A DNA stretch of 64,000 nucleotides, from NCBI RefSeq assembly GCF_003072625.1, contig NZ_CP027805.1:565501-629500 (forward strand), read 5' to 3'. Under the pieces are notes generated by a model, which was given only the letters and a program-made list of their open reading frames with translations, was not told the DNA's origin and searched no databases. The position numbers and the translations under genes were made by a program. Numbering within the stretch: position 1 is the first letter of the stretch; each line of letters opens with the position of its first letter. This stretch comes from Limosilactobacillus reuteri. Its GTDB lineage: Bacteria; Bacillota; Bacilli; Lactobacillales; Lactobacillaceae. This document shows positions 1 through 8,040 of this stretch, in pieces.

Positions 1-1
1 T

Positions 2-742
2 GCTTACAAGGACTTAGCAAGTCGTTACGAAATGGTCCAAGGTGACAATACTAAGGAACACTATGAACACTCAGTTCGTTACCAACTTCGTGAATACCTT
101 GGCTTGAAGAAGTTTATGGATGAAAAAGGCTACACTGGCTTTACTACTAACTTTGAAGACTTACATGGCCTTGAAGAATTGCCTGGCTTAGCTGCTCAAT
201 TATTGATGCGTGATGGCTACGGCTTTGGTGCTGAAGGTGATTGGAAGTCTGCCGGCATGGACCGCTTATTGAAGATTGCAGCGGATAATGTTGCTACTGC
301 CTTTATGGAAGACTATACATTAGATCTTCGTCCAGGTCACCAAGCAATTCTTGGTTCACATATGCTTGAAGTTGACCCAACAATTGCTTCAGATAAGCCA
401 CGGGTTGAAGTTCACCCATTAGACATTGGTGGTAAAGATGACCCAGCACGGTTAGTATTTACTGGTCGGGAAGGTAAGGCTGTCGATGTTACCCTTTCAT
501 ACTTCAACGATGGTTACAAGGTTATTGGTTACTCAGTTGATTGTCACAAGCCAGAAGCTGAAACGCCTCATCTTCCAGTTGCTAAGCAGTTATGGACGCC
601 AACTGTTGGCTTAAAGGAAGGAGCTGAACGCTGGATGCACGCTGGTGGCGGTCACCACACAATCTTGAGTTTCAGTTTGAAGCCACAACAAATTAAAGAT
701 CTTTTCGGAATGTTAGATGTTAAGGTTGATTTTATTGAATAG
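2..742 (+). CDS. araA: L-arabinose isomerase, C-terminal part
   Basis: This is the 3' part of the gene for L-arabinose isomerase, which converts L-arabinose to L-ribulose in the cytoplasm; the 5' half lies left of the window. About 246 residues of a protein usually 470-500 long are visible, and the frame is open from base 2. The family's metal ligands can be recognised: Glu in LEELPG, Glu in GSHMLEVDP, His in VHPLDIGG and His in GGGHHTILS near the C-terminus. An AraR-type repressor gene at 3399-4496 supports an arabinose locus. A terminator follows directly, so this is the last gene of its operon. The assignment is secure. Confidence 0.95.
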   Translation, partial: AYKDLASRYEMVQGDNTKEHYEHSVRYQLREYLGLKKFMDEKGYTGFTTNFEDLHGLEELPGLAAQLLMRDGYGFGAEGDWKSAGMDRLLKIAADNVATAFMEDYTLDLRPGHQAILGSHMLEVDPTIASDKPRVEVHPLDIGGKDDPARLVFTGREGKAVDVTLSYFNDGYKVIGYSVDCHKPEAETPHLPVAKQLWTPTVGLKEGAERWMHAGGGHHTILSFSLKPQQIKDLFGMLDVKVDFIE

Positions 743-764
743 TTAATTTTAATTAAAAATCCTT

Positions 765-812
765 AAAATGGTTCTACTCGGCAAACCTCGAGACGAGTAG
801 AACCATTTTTTA
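765..812 (+). terminator. Rho-independent terminator after araA
   Basis: A 16-bp perfect stem (arms 765-780 and 794-809, core ATGGTTCTACTCG) is followed by a T run. It lies 22 bases after the araA stop and just upstream of the acetyltransferase ribosome binding site. Confidence 0.9.
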
Positions 813-828
813 TCAGGAGATGGAAATA

Positions 829-1398
829 ATGAAAACTGAAAAAGAGAAAATGCTAGCAGGGGAAGTTTTTAATGTTTATGATCCTGAATTAGTTAAAGAG
901 CGTCAATATGCCCGCCAATTAGTTGAACGATTTAATGCTCTTGGTGAAATGAACCCGACTGCAAGCAATACAGTGATTCGTCAACTATTTGGACACGTTG
1001 GCGAAAAGTGTGAAGTTCATCCGCAATTCAAGTGCGATTATGGTTATAACATTTATGTAGATGATGATTTCTTCGCTAACTATGATTGTGTCATGCTTGA
1101 TGTAAGCCCAATTCGGATTGGGAAGCATTGTTTATTGGGACCGCGCGTGCAGATTTATACTGTCAATCATCCCCTTGACCCACGATTACGACGCAATGGA
1201 GCTTACGGCCAAAGTAAGGATGTCACTATTGGGGATGACGTATGGATTGGTGGGGGATCCATTATTTGTCCAGGTGTAACTTTGGGTAATAATGTAATTG
1301 TTGGTGCTGGAAGTGTAGTGACAAAGTCGTTTGGTGATAATGTTGTTATTGCCGGTAATCCAGCACGGATCATTAAAGAGAATCCATATGTAGAATAA
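829..1398 (+). CDS. Sugar O-acetyltransferase (maltose/galactoside acetyltransferase family)
   Basis: This 189-residue protein belongs to the NodL/LacA/Maa family of acetyl-CoA-dependent sugar O-acetyltransferases. It has the N-terminal Mac domain (MLAGEVFNVYDPEL) and then left-handed beta-helix hexapeptide repeats (IGKHCLLGPRV, IGDDVWIGGGS, GNNVIVGAGS). The catalytic His is the one in the TVNHPLDP segment. I chose ATG 829 because AGGAG at 815-819 sits 9 bases upstream; the in-frame ATG at 820 would overlap that site. The gene lies between two terminators and is probably a single transcription unit. The acetyl acceptor cannot be told from sequence. Confidence 0.88.
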   Translation: MKTEKEKMLAGEVFNVYDPELVKERQYARQLVERFNALGEMNPTASNTVIRQLFGHVGEKCEVHPQFKCDYGYNIYVDDDFFANYDCVMLDVSPIRIGKHCLLGPRVQIYTVNHPLDPRLRRNGAYGQSKDVTIGDDVWIGGGSIICPGVTLGNNVIVGAGSVVTKSFGDNVVIAGNPARIIKENPYVE

Positions 1399-1429
1399 TT
1401 GATTATTTCCCGGGTTATTTTTAACGCAA

Positions 1430-1482
1430 AAAGGGAACTAAGATATGGTCATGTGACGGCCGTTATCTTAGTTCCCTTTATC
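1430..1482. terminator. Bidirectional terminator between convergent genes
   Basis: A 16-bp stem (AAAGGGAACTAAGATA at 1430-1445 pairs with 1464-1479) has A-rich and T-rich flanks on both sides. It ends the acetyltransferase gene on the plus strand. It also sits just past the original minus-strand stop of the aldo/keto reductase gene at 1487-1489, so it probably served both. Confidence 0.8.
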
Positions 1483-1486
1483 ATTC

Positions 1487-1555
1487 TTAATATTTAAGGT
1501 TATATTCGTAAACTAGTGCTGGTTCTTTACCTACGCGTGTAAAGTTATTTAAGAT
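1487..1555 (-). pseudogene. Detached 3' end of the aldo/keto reductase gene
   Basis: On the minus strand this stretch is open and encodes the end of an aldo/keto reductase (...LNNFTRVGKEPALVYEY... then a TAA at 1487-1489). Removing the IS element (1556-2629) and one copy of the GAT target repeat joins it in frame to the reductase gene at 2630-3406, giving a 280-residue protein of normal family length. It is a remnant severed by the insertion. Confidence 0.85.
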
Positions 1556-2629
1556 CGCCGTTTGTAAAATTAAGTTAGAAAATAAGTTAGAAAAATAGAA
1601 AAGCCATTTGTGGTAGACTTTTGAATACCCCTAAACAAAAGAAAGGAAACCACAAATGACTTACACCCATCTTACCACAAACGAGCTGACAATCATCGCC
1701 CATTCTTTCGTGCAAAAGCTTAAAGCGTACCGAGTGGCCCAAATGATCAACCGTTGCGCCGAAACCGTTTATCGCGTTTATCGTTACCTGGAAACCGGTG
1801 CCTCAATTGCTGATTATCAAGATCACTATATGCGCAATAAGCAACGTTGTGGCCGAAAACGTACTCAGTTGTCACTGGCTGAACTCACTTATATCAACGA
1901 CAAAATTGCCCAGGGGTGGACGCCTGATACCATTATTGGGCGCGCTGAGCGCCCAATTAGTTGTAACCGGCGAACTCTTTACCGGATGTTTGAACGTGGC
2001 CAGTTCGGCTTCGATGTCCGTTCCAGGTAAGCGGCACCCGAATGGCTATGTCGAGCGCCGCGGGAAGGCTGGCCAATTGGGGCGAAGTATTCACGAGCGT
2101 GCCAAGGACTTTCCGCACTATGCCACTGAATTTGGGCACCTTGAAGCTGATACCGTCCAAGGCAAAAAGCACCAAGGGGCGGTAATGACCCTGACCGAAC
2201 GCCAATCGAAGGTCGAAATTGTACTCAATGTGCACGAAAAGACGGCTGATGCGATTAACCAACACTTAAGTCAGTGGCTTCAGAAATTCCCGCGGCACTT
2301 CTTCAAATCGATTACCTTTGACAACGGAAAAGAATTCGCCGGCTGGCGCGAGATTGCCAATCAATTTGACCTTCACACTTACTTTGCCGAGGTTGATGCT
2401 CCCAATCAACGAGGGCTGAACGAAAATAACAACGGTCTTTTACGCCGGGATGGCTTAACGAAACAGCTAGATTTCCGCAATCTTCCTGATGAATTGGTAA
2501 CCCAACTGATGAGTAAGCGAAATAACCTGCCCCGTAAATCACTAGGCTATCGAACTCCATATGAAGTATTCATGTCTTACGTCACTGATGAGCAACTATT
2601 TTCTTTCTAACTTAAATTGACATTTCGGG
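1556..2629 (+). mobile_element. IS30-family insertion sequence, copy A1
   Basis: This 1074-bp element has imperfect terminal inverted repeats: the left end TTTGTAAAATTAAGTTAGAA corresponds to the complement of the right end, AAATGTCAATTTAAGTTAGA. It is flanked by a 3-bp duplication, GAT at 1553-1555 and 2630-2632, as IS30-family elements make. The boundaries were fixed by comparison with the second copy at 17405-18467 and by rebuilding the interrupted host gene. The transposase reading frame is broken. Confidence 0.92.
1656..2610 (+). pseudogene. IS30-family transposase, frameshifted (copy A1)
   Basis: The reading frame starts at ATG 1656 behind GAAAGGAAACC and encodes the helix-turn-helix region (about 120 residues). 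It stops at TAA 2028-2030 in the context TCC-AGG-TAA. The rest, from KRHPNGYVE, continues in the +1 frame to 2610 and carries the DDE integrase core: Asp in HLEADTV, Asp in TFDNGKEF, Glu in GLNENNNG. Copy A2 has the same break at the same place, so the defect predates the copying or the frames are joined by +1 frameshifting. From memory, full-length relatives have a few more residues between DVR and GKRHP, which would favour a small deletion. Confidence 0.85.
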
Positions 2630-3406
2630 GATATTAATAGCAGTCATTTCCTCGTCGCTTAATGTGAAGTCATAGATTTTAATATTTTGCTTGATTCGCG
2701 CTTCATGAACTGACTTCGGAATGAAGGCGACCCCGCTTTGCAAATGCCAGCGGAGGACGACTTGGGCGGCAGACTTATGATGGTTAGCAGCGATCTTATT
2801 GAGGGTTGGATTATCAAGGATGGTTCCACGCCCAAGCGGACTCCACGCCTGTGTAACAATATCATGTTCCTTATCGTATTGGAGCAAGGGTTGTTGGTTG
2901 AGGCGTGGGTGACGTTCAATTTGATTGATGACGGGCATCTCATGTGCTTGGGTAGCAAGATATTGGAGGTGGATCATTTGGTAGTTACTAACACCAATTG
3001 AACGAGTCAGACCTTCTTTCTTTAATTCTTCAAGGGCTGCCCAGGTGTCAAAGAAAGCTCGTTCAATTGGCCAATGAATAAGCAGAAGGTTAACATAATC
3101 GAGTTTCAACTTTTGAAGGGAGTCTTTAACAGAGGTAATTGTTTGCTTAAACCCTTGATTAGGTTCCGATACTTTTGTGGTAATGAAAAGTTCCTCACGG
3201 GGTAAGCCAAGCTCCTGTAAAGCGTTCCCGACCCCTGCTTCGTTTTTATATAATTGCGCGGTATCAAAAAGACGATAGCCAGCATCATAGGCATACTTTA
3301 TCGCGGAGGTAATCGTACTTTGATCAGTGATTTTATATAAGCCAAATCCTTCTTGAGGCATTGATTGACCATCAGCAAGTAATAATTGTTTTACTTCATT
3401 ATTCAT
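2612..3406 (-). CDS. Aldo/keto reductase, C-terminus replaced by IS sequence
   Basis: This is a cytoplasmic NAD(P)H-dependent aldo/keto reductase of the 2,5-diketo-D-gluconate reductase type. The catalytic tetrad is visible: Asp and Tyr in LFDTAQLYKNEAG, Lys in ITTKVSE, His in LLLIHWP. The start ATG overlaps the end of the araR-like gene by 8 bases, has a good site (AAAGGAG), and suggests translational coupling. The last residues (PEMSI) are encoded by the end of the IS element. The original final 22 residues lie detached at 1487-1555. The lost tail normally contributes to substrate and cofactor binding, so activity is doubtful, although the (beta/alpha)8 core is complete. Confidence 0.85.
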   Translation of the reverse strand: MNNEVKQLLLADGQSMPQEGFGLYKITDQSTITSAIKYAYDAGYRLFDTAQLYKNEAGVGNALQELGLPREELFITTKVSEPNQGFKQTITSVKDSLQKLKLDYVNLLLIHWPIERAFFDTWAALEELKKEGLTRSIGVSNYQMIHLQYLATQAHEMPVINQIERHPRLNQQPLLQYDKEHDIVTQAWSPLGRGTILDNPTLNKIAANHHKSAAQVVLRWHLQSGVAFIPKSVHEARIKQNIKIYDFTLSDEEMTAINIPEMSI

Positions 3407-4496
3407 TGGTATTCTCCTTTGTAATAAGCGGGGCAGTCGATTGTCCCTTAATTATTGTTGGGGTATAAACTTTTGAAGTGACTTCTTCGCCTGCAATCAT
3501 TTTTAAGATCATTTTCCCAGCATCTTCACCTAGTTGACGTTTGGGGTGATTAGCTGTAGTGAGGCTAGGGGAGATAATTTGTGCCATTTCATAGTTATCA
3601 AAACCTATTACTGAAATATCAGTCGGCACTTGTTTTCTCTGTTTCTGAAGATGACTAATAACTCTTGTTGCAAGGCGATCATTATAGCAGGCAATAGCAG
3701 TAATATCATTATTACTATTAAGCATCATATCGATTTTTTTAATAATGTCTTCGTAATTTTCACTCGATTGGTACATAATAACATTTGATTTAGTGGTGGG
3801 GATATTATTATCTTGATATGTTTTGATCATTCCAGCCATGCGGTCAACCCCTTGTTGATCATCTATTTGGAATACTCCTAAAATATTAGTGTGTCCAAGA
3901 CTGAAGAGGTATTTCACTAAACCCTCCTCTGCTTCCCGATCTTTTGTCAGTAAAGAAGGAAAATCAAAGCCAGGATAAGTGGAGTGAAATAGGATTGTTG
4001 GAATTTTATATTTCTGGACTTGACGATAAAGGTCTAAGTTAGGATTAGGCATGGCGCTTTCCGTCGGCTCAATAATTAATCCAGCAATTTGAAGATCCAA
4101 CATATTTAAGATTGTTTGGCGTTCACGTTTATGGTCATTAAGCGTATTCCCAACGATTATTGAGTAACCTTGTTCTGTTACTATACTATCAATTCCGGAA
4201 ATGATTGGAGGAAAGATATAGTCAGCCATATGAGTGCTGATTACCCCAATGATTTTATTCTTTTCACTTTTTGTCCAATCACGTTGCCAGTCTTGAACAA
4301 ACATCCCACCACCTTGAATACGGTAAATATAGTGCTCGTTTTCAAGGTCACCAACAGCGCGACGAATTGTATAACGTGACACATTAAAACGCTTCATTAA
4401 GGCACTTTCAGTTGGCAGTTTTTCATTGATTTTATATTTTCCATCAATAATTTCGTTTCGTAAAGTTTGCTTTACTGTTTCATATTTCACTTCCAA
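3399..4496 (-). CDS. araR: AraR-type arabinose operon repressor
   Basis: This 365-residue regulator joins an N-terminal GntR-type winged helix (residues 1-70, with LPTESALMKRFNVSRYTIRRA) to a LacI/GalR-type sugar-binding domain (about 85-355, with IGVISTHMADYIFPPIISGI and SVIGFDNYEMAQIISP). That fusion and these motifs are typical of AraR, which represses arabinose genes until L-arabinose binds. Its place next to araA agrees. The aldo/keto reductase gene follows with an 8-base overlap, forming a two-gene operon. I could not identify AraR operators with confidence, because the araBDA promoter lies outside the window. Confidence 0.87.
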   Translation of the reverse strand: MEVKYETVKQTLRNEIIDGKYKINEKLPTESALMKRFNVSRYTIRRAVGDLENEHYIYRIQGGGMFVQDWQRDWTKSEKNKIIGVISTHMADYIFPPIISGIDSIVTEQGYSIIVGNTLNDHKRERQTILNMLDLQIAGLIIEPTESAMPNPNLDLYRQVQKYKIPTILFHSTYPGFDFPSLLTKDREAEEGLVKYLFSLGHTNILGVFQIDDQQGVDRMAGMIKTYQDNNIPTTKSNVIMYQSSENYEDIIKKIDMMLNSNNDITAIACYNDRLATRVISHLQKQRKQVPTDISVIGFDNYEMAQIISPSLTTANHPKRQLGEDAGKMILKMIAGEEVTSKVYTPTIIKGQSTAPLITKENTNE

Positions 4497-4534
4497 TGCT
4501 TTGCGCTCCTATCTTAATAAAAGTAGTTTTGAAT

Positions 4535-4586
4535 AATAAAAAATGCTCCATATAATTAGCAACCTGCTAACGCTTATGAAGCATTT
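4535..4586 (-). terminator. Terminator downstream of the universal stress gene
   Basis: On the minus strand AAATGCTTCAT (4575-4585) pairs with ATGGAGCATTT (4541-4551), with one G-U pair, and is followed by a T-rich run. It separates the uspA-like gene from araR. Confidence 0.75.
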
Positions 4587-4606
4587 GATTGATTTTATCT
4601 TGATAT

Positions 4607-5095
4607 TTAGAACCGACGCTTCTTTGGATTTTCGATTGGCTTGTTATCCAAATCGGTCCGTACTACTAGAACATCGCAAATTGCTGTTCGGGTAACAAAT
4701 TCGGTAACAGAACCGATCAAAATTCGTTCAACAGCGTTTAGCCCAGTAGCACCAATCATGATGAGGTCAGCACCCATTTCCTTTGGCATGTCCCGAGCAA
4801 TAATTGTCTTTGGAGCACCATATTCAATGGAGTAACTAGCATTTTCAACACCGTGCTCTTTAGCATAGTCGATGTACTTGTCTAAAGTTTTCTTTGCAGT
4901 TTCTGTAACTTGTTCAACCATTGAAGTATCGAAACTAGAAATGTTTTGGAATGCACGTGTGTCAACAACGTGAAGTAAACGTAATTCAGTGTCTGCACCA
5001 TTACGTTTTGCTACAGCAACAGCTTTCTTAAAAGCCAATTCAGCTTCTTTAGAACCGTCAACAGGAACTAAAATGTGTTTGTATTCTTGTGCCAT
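4607..5095 (-). CDS. Universal stress protein, UspA family
   Basis: This 162-residue cytoplasmic protein has a single Usp domain. It begins with the typical strand YKHILVPVDGSKEAELAF and carries the ATP-binding signature G-2X-G-9X-G-S (GATGLNAVERILIGS, about residues 117-131). The ribosome site (AGGAGGG) lies well upstream of ATG 5095. A TATAAT box is visible on the minus strand at 5135-5140, with a poor -35. It is monocistronic, ended by the hairpin at 4535-4586. A basic tail (NPKKRRF) follows the domain. Biological role beyond stress or starvation association cannot be inferred. Confidence 0.9.
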   Translation of the reverse strand: MAQEYKHILVPVDGSKEAELAFKKAVAVAKRNGADTELRLLHVVDTRAFQNISSFDTSMVEQVTETAKKTLDKYIDYAKEHGVENASYSIEYGAPKTIIARDMPKEMGADLIMIGATGLNAVERILIGSVTEFVTRTAICDVLVVRTDLDNKPIENPKKRRF

Positions 5096-5178
5096 AATTG
5101 TAGTGCCCTCCTGAAATCTTTATATTGTATGCTTATTATACACTTTTTCACTATTGAGCGTAAAGCGCCTACGAAACA

Positions 5179-5475
5179 TTACTTGCGATGATTTATACGA
5201 AAATCAGCAGTAATTGCGAAAGCCATTAATGTTTCGCTGACACAGCCGATGATTACCATAATGACTAGGAATCCAGTGTTGTTTGTCCATCCAGAAATGA
5301 TGCTTAGAATACCAACGATGGTCATCACAATTCCCCAATTTTTTAATTGTGGAGCTAGATATTTGCTTTTAGTAGGGTCAAAAACAAGAAATGGCTTATG
5401 GATGTGAGTTAAGAGAAAGATTCCTTCAAAAAGAGCAATCAAACCAAACAGGGTCATTAGAAGTGGTAACAACAT
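5179..5475 (-). CDS. Small integral membrane protein, unknown
   Basis: The 98-residue product has three hydrophobic segments (about residues 3-22, 49-65 and 70-88), with a short polar link (HKPFLVFDPTKSKYLAPQL) between the first two, and ends in RINHRK. I do not recognise a named family. The start codon has only a weak upstream site (GATAGG). It lies between the 6S RNA terminator and the universal stress gene and is probably transcribed alone or by readthrough. Confidence 0.7.
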   Translation of the reverse strand: MLLPLLMTLFGLIALFEGIFLLTHIHKPFLVFDPTKSKYLAPQLKNWGIVMTIVGILSIISGWTNNTGFLVIMVIIGCVSETLMAFAITADFRINHRK

Positions 5476-5504
5476 AAAAATCTATCCTATCTATAATGAA
5501 ATTA

Positions 5505-5548
5505 AAATGAGGGTGAGAAAAAGCAAAAATCTTTCTCACCCTCACTAA
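5505..5548 (-). terminator. Terminator after 6S RNA
   Basis: A strong stem, GAGGGTGAGAAA pairing with TTTCTCACCCTC, is followed on the minus strand by ATTTTAATTTC. It stands directly after the 6S RNA and before the small membrane protein gene. A near-identical stem terminates pgsA at 47852-47889. Confidence 0.85.
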
Positions 5549-5554
5549 ATATGT

Positions 5555-5747
5555 ACGAAAACTCCGTTGGTGCCGTTAATTGTCATTCAGTGTTGACCTG
5601 TGTTTAAGACAGGTGGGACACGGCTGCCTAATATTCAACTACCAAGTGTAAAGGCATGTTGTCCAAAAGGCAATGCACTAGTCCCAAAGTAAATAGACTG
5701 TAAGGCAAACCTGCGTTTAGACAACGCGTACACTACAGAATTTTCAC
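5555..5747 (-). ncRNA. ssrS: 6S RNA (regulator of RNA polymerase)
   Basis: This noncoding stretch of about 190 bases has the size and closing stem of 6S RNA: GAAAATTCTG (5736-5745, near the 5' end) pairs over 10 positions, including wobbles, with CGGAGTTTTC (5557-5566, near the 3' end). It has its own promoter and terminator and no reading frame. It lies immediately downstream of rarA, the position of a 6S gene in Bacillus subtilis (next to yrvN/rarA). 6S RNA imitates an open promoter and sequesters the housekeeping RNA polymerase. The ends are estimates; the central bubble was not folded computationally. Confidence 0.85.
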
Positions 5748-5751
5748 TTTT

Positions 5752-5780
5752 ATAATAGCATTTTTAAGTGGTTGGTGCAA
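5752..5780 (-). promoter_or_regulatory. Promoter of 6S RNA
   Basis: On the minus strand TTGCAC (5775-5780), a 17-base spacer and TATTAT (5752-5757) form a good sigma-A promoter. The -35 box lies directly after the rarA stop codon, and transcription should start near 5745-5747. Confidence 0.8.
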
Positions 5781-7085
5781 TTATTTGCTCGGATGATGTT
5801 TACCCCGTAAAGTATGTTGCTGGGCCTTCCGTAATTGCCAATATTGGCGGCCTAAACTGGCTTCAAAACGACCATTATTTTTTGGCTGGTAATATTGAGC
5901 ATCTTTGATTCGGTCAGGTAAGTATTGTTGAGCTACCCAATCTTGGGGATAGTCATGAGGGTAATCATAATCTAGTCCATGGCCTAACTTAGCAGCTCCT
6001 TTATAGTGGGCATCTTTAAGGTGAGCTGGAACGTCACCAAAGCCACCTTGCCGAACCTGAGCAAGAGCTTCGTCAATTGCATTAATTCCCGAATTGGATT
6101 TTGGTGACAGGCATAATTCGATGACAGCATCTGCTAAGGGAATTCGTGCCTCCGGAAAGCCAACTCGTTCTGCCGTTTGAACTGCCGTAACAGCTCGTTG
6201 TACAGCAGGCATATTGGCGAGCCCGATATCTTCGTAGGCTGTGACCATTAAACGTCGTGCAATAATAGGCAGGTCACCGGCTTCAATTAAACGTGCAAGA
6301 TAGTGGAGGGCTGCATCAGTATCTGACCCGCGAATAGACTTTTGAAAGGCTGAGATGACATCATAATGAGCATCGCCATCTTTATCAGCGGACAACGCCT
6401 TCTTTTGGACGCTTTCTTCGATAATTGGTAGCGTAAGATGTATTTTCCCATCTTTACTTGGATCAGTTGATTTGGCCGCAAGTTCTAACCCATTTAATGC
6501 ACTTCGAAGATCACCATTGGTCGCTGCTACTAGTTGGTCCTCAGCATTTTCTTCAAGGACTAATGGTAAATTACCTAAGCCGCGTTCCTTATCAACCAAT
6601 GCATGCTGGATAGCAATCTTCATCTCATCAGTCGAAAGCGGGTGAACCGGAAAAATTTGGGTTCGGCTACGGATTGCGGGATTAATGCTGATATATGGAT
6701 TTTCTGTTGTCGCCCCGATAAGGATGATTCGTCCATTTTCGAGGTGCGGAAGAAGAAAATCTTGTTTTACTTTATCTAACCGATGAATTTCGTCGAGTAG
6801 TAAGATCACCGTTCCGCTCATCTTAGCTTCTTCTGCGACGATTTGTAAATCCCTTTTTGTATCAGTTGCCGCATTTAGTTTTCGAAAAGCATATTTAGTT
6901 GAACCGGCAATCGCACTGGCAATACTAGTCTTACCAGTGCCGGGAGGACCGTACAGAATCATTGAAGAAAGCATTTTTGCTTTAACCATGCGTGAGATGA
7001 TTTTACCTGGTCCCACAAGGTGCTGTTGACCGACCACTTCATCTAACGTTCGTGGCCGCATTCGATAAGCAAGTGGTTGCTGCAT
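5781..7085 (-). CDS. rarA: Replication-associated recombination protein A (AAA+ ATPase)
   Basis: This 434-residue protein belongs to the RarA/MgsA/WRNIP1 family, clamp-loader-like ATPases that act at stalled replication forks with SSB. Walker A (GPPGTGKT, residues 46-53) and Walker B (LLLDEIHRL, DE at 98-99) are present, with sensor segment IGATTENPY. The C-terminal oligomerisation domain includes the family motif KSIRGSDTDAALHYLARL. It is separated by 3 bases from the upstream yueI-like gene, so the two are probably co-transcribed. The 6S RNA promoter abuts its stop codon. Length is normal for the family. Confidence 0.95.
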   Translation of the reverse strand: MQQPLAYRMRPRTLDEVVGQQHLVGPGKIISRMVKAKMLSSMILYGPPGTGKTSIASAIAGSTKYAFRKLNAATDTKRDLQIVAEEAKMSGTVILLLDEIHRLDKVKQDFLLPHLENGRIILIGATTENPYISINPAIRSRTQIFPVHPLSTDEMKIAIQHALVDKERGLGNLPLVLEENAEDQLVAATNGDLRSALNGLELAAKSTDPSKDGKIHLTLPIIEESVQKKALSADKDGDAHYDVISAFQKSIRGSDTDAALHYLARLIEAGDLPIIARRLMVTAYEDIGLANMPAVQRAVTAVQTAERVGFPEARIPLADAVIELCLSPKSNSGINAIDEALAQVRQGGFGDVPAHLKDAHYKGAAKLGHGLDYDYPHDYPQDWVAQQYLPDRIKDAQYYQPKNNGRFEASLGRQYWQLRKAQQHTLRGKHHPSK

Positions 7086-7088
7086 ATA

Positions 7089-7577
7089 TTAGCCACGATC
7101 CTTTCTATGGAAGAGGTGGTGGAAAAAGCTTTGATGTTGAGCATTTGTTTTTTCAGCCGTATGATTATTTGAATTTACCAGATTAGGATATCGTTTTTTG
7201 ACGTCGACTGGTGATTGGTAAACAGCTGTTTTTGCTGCTACGACAACTGCTAATGAATCTGGATCAGTTTTATATTCGGGATCGGTTTTTAACGTAAACT
7301 GAGCATTATCTTTAGCGGCAGTTTGAGTGTATGGATGAATTTCGTCGTGAGGGAGATTACCGTTGATAAAAACTAGGTTGCCAATTCCACGATCTAACTC
7401 GGCAGTTAATGCCTTTGTCCAATCTTGTTCGTGTAGTTCTTGAACACTAATTGTTAGACAGACGCGTTCACGGAATGTTCCGAGGTATTTTCGCTGTTCA
7501 TCGGGCTTGATTTTTGGTGTACCGTAAACAGCATTGTCAATTCGCTGTTGAGCAGCACTTTTTTCTTGTTCAGACAT
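7089..7577 (-). CDS. YueI family protein (DUF1694)
   Basis: The 162-residue protein matches the YueI/DUF1694 family of Firmicutes, a small cytoplasmic protein of unknown function: YGTPKIKPDEQRKYLGTFRERV near the start and a conserved middle (ELDRGIGNLVFINGNLP). I chose ATG at 7575-7577 because AAGGAGGC lies 8 bases upstream; the longer in-frame start would have no such site. It is the first gene of a probable two-gene unit with rarA. The last 25 residues (His, Asn and Gln rich) look variable. Confidence 0.82.
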   Translation of the reverse strand: MSEQEKSAAQQRIDNAVYGTPKIKPDEQRKYLGTFRERVCLTISVQELHEQDWTKALTAELDRGIGNLVFINGNLPHDEIHPYTQTAAKDNAQFTLKTDPEYKTDPDSLAVVVAAKTAVYQSPVDVKKRYPNLVNSNNHTAEKTNAQHQSFFHHLFHRKDRG

Positions 7578-7710
7578 ATTGAACGCCTCCTTATCATGCA
7601 ATTGTAACACGAAATACCGAAAACTATATTCCTTGATAATATTATAATTTTTGTTATATCATGACTATGAAGAAACAAAAGTAGGCTAACATATAAGGGA
7701 AGTGATTATT

Positions 7711-7983
7711 ATGTTTAGTGCAGTATTTTGGGTTTTAGCATTTTGGTTTATTGTCAATCTAGTTTGGACAATTGCGCACCTTAATAATCGGATGATGTCA
7801 AGAACGTTTGCCTGGATAAATGTAGTGGCAGTAGTAATTGGCTTTTGAACATTTTATGCTGCCAGCAATGGCGGGGGCGGAATCGCTCCTTGGTTTCGGT
7901 TGATGAATTGGACTAATATTGTCCTTGCGATTTTTCAATTTTATAACGGCTACCGTCCACATCAATACGGTAAAAAATCATAG
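7711..7983 (+). pseudogene. Small membrane protein gene with an internal TGA
   Basis: From ATG 7711 (site AAGGGAAGTG) a 90-codon frame runs to TAG 7981-7983 and encodes a small protein with hydrophobic N-terminal segments (AVFWVLAFWFIVNLVWTIAH, then INVVAVVIGF). It is interrupted by TGA at 7846-7848, codon 46, in the context GF-stop-TFYAASNGG. The downstream half is well formed (GIAPWFRLMNWTNIVLAIFQF), so a Trp codon TGG changed to TGA is the simplest explanation. The family is not recognised. A 45-residue single-segment peptide could still be made. Confidence 0.7.
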
Positions 7984-7993
7984 CTCTAATTAA

Positions 7994-8036
7994 AAAGGCG
8001 AGGTTGGAAGAATTCTTCTTCCGGCCTCGCCTTTGG
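7994..8036. terminator. Terminator between convergent genes
   Basis: AAAGGCGAGG-TTGGAAGA at 7994-8011 pairs with TCTTCC-GGCCTCGCCTTT ending at 8033. The better T run is on the minus strand (TTTTTAATT), so it mainly ends the VOC gene, and it can also act for the small gene on the plus strand. Confidence 0.8.
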
Positions 8037-8040
8037 TGTT

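Noticed and set aside
1957-2560. Minus-strand open frames of 82-121 codons inside both IS-A copies
   Set aside because: They are antisense shadows of the transposase, appear in both copies and have no ribosome sites.
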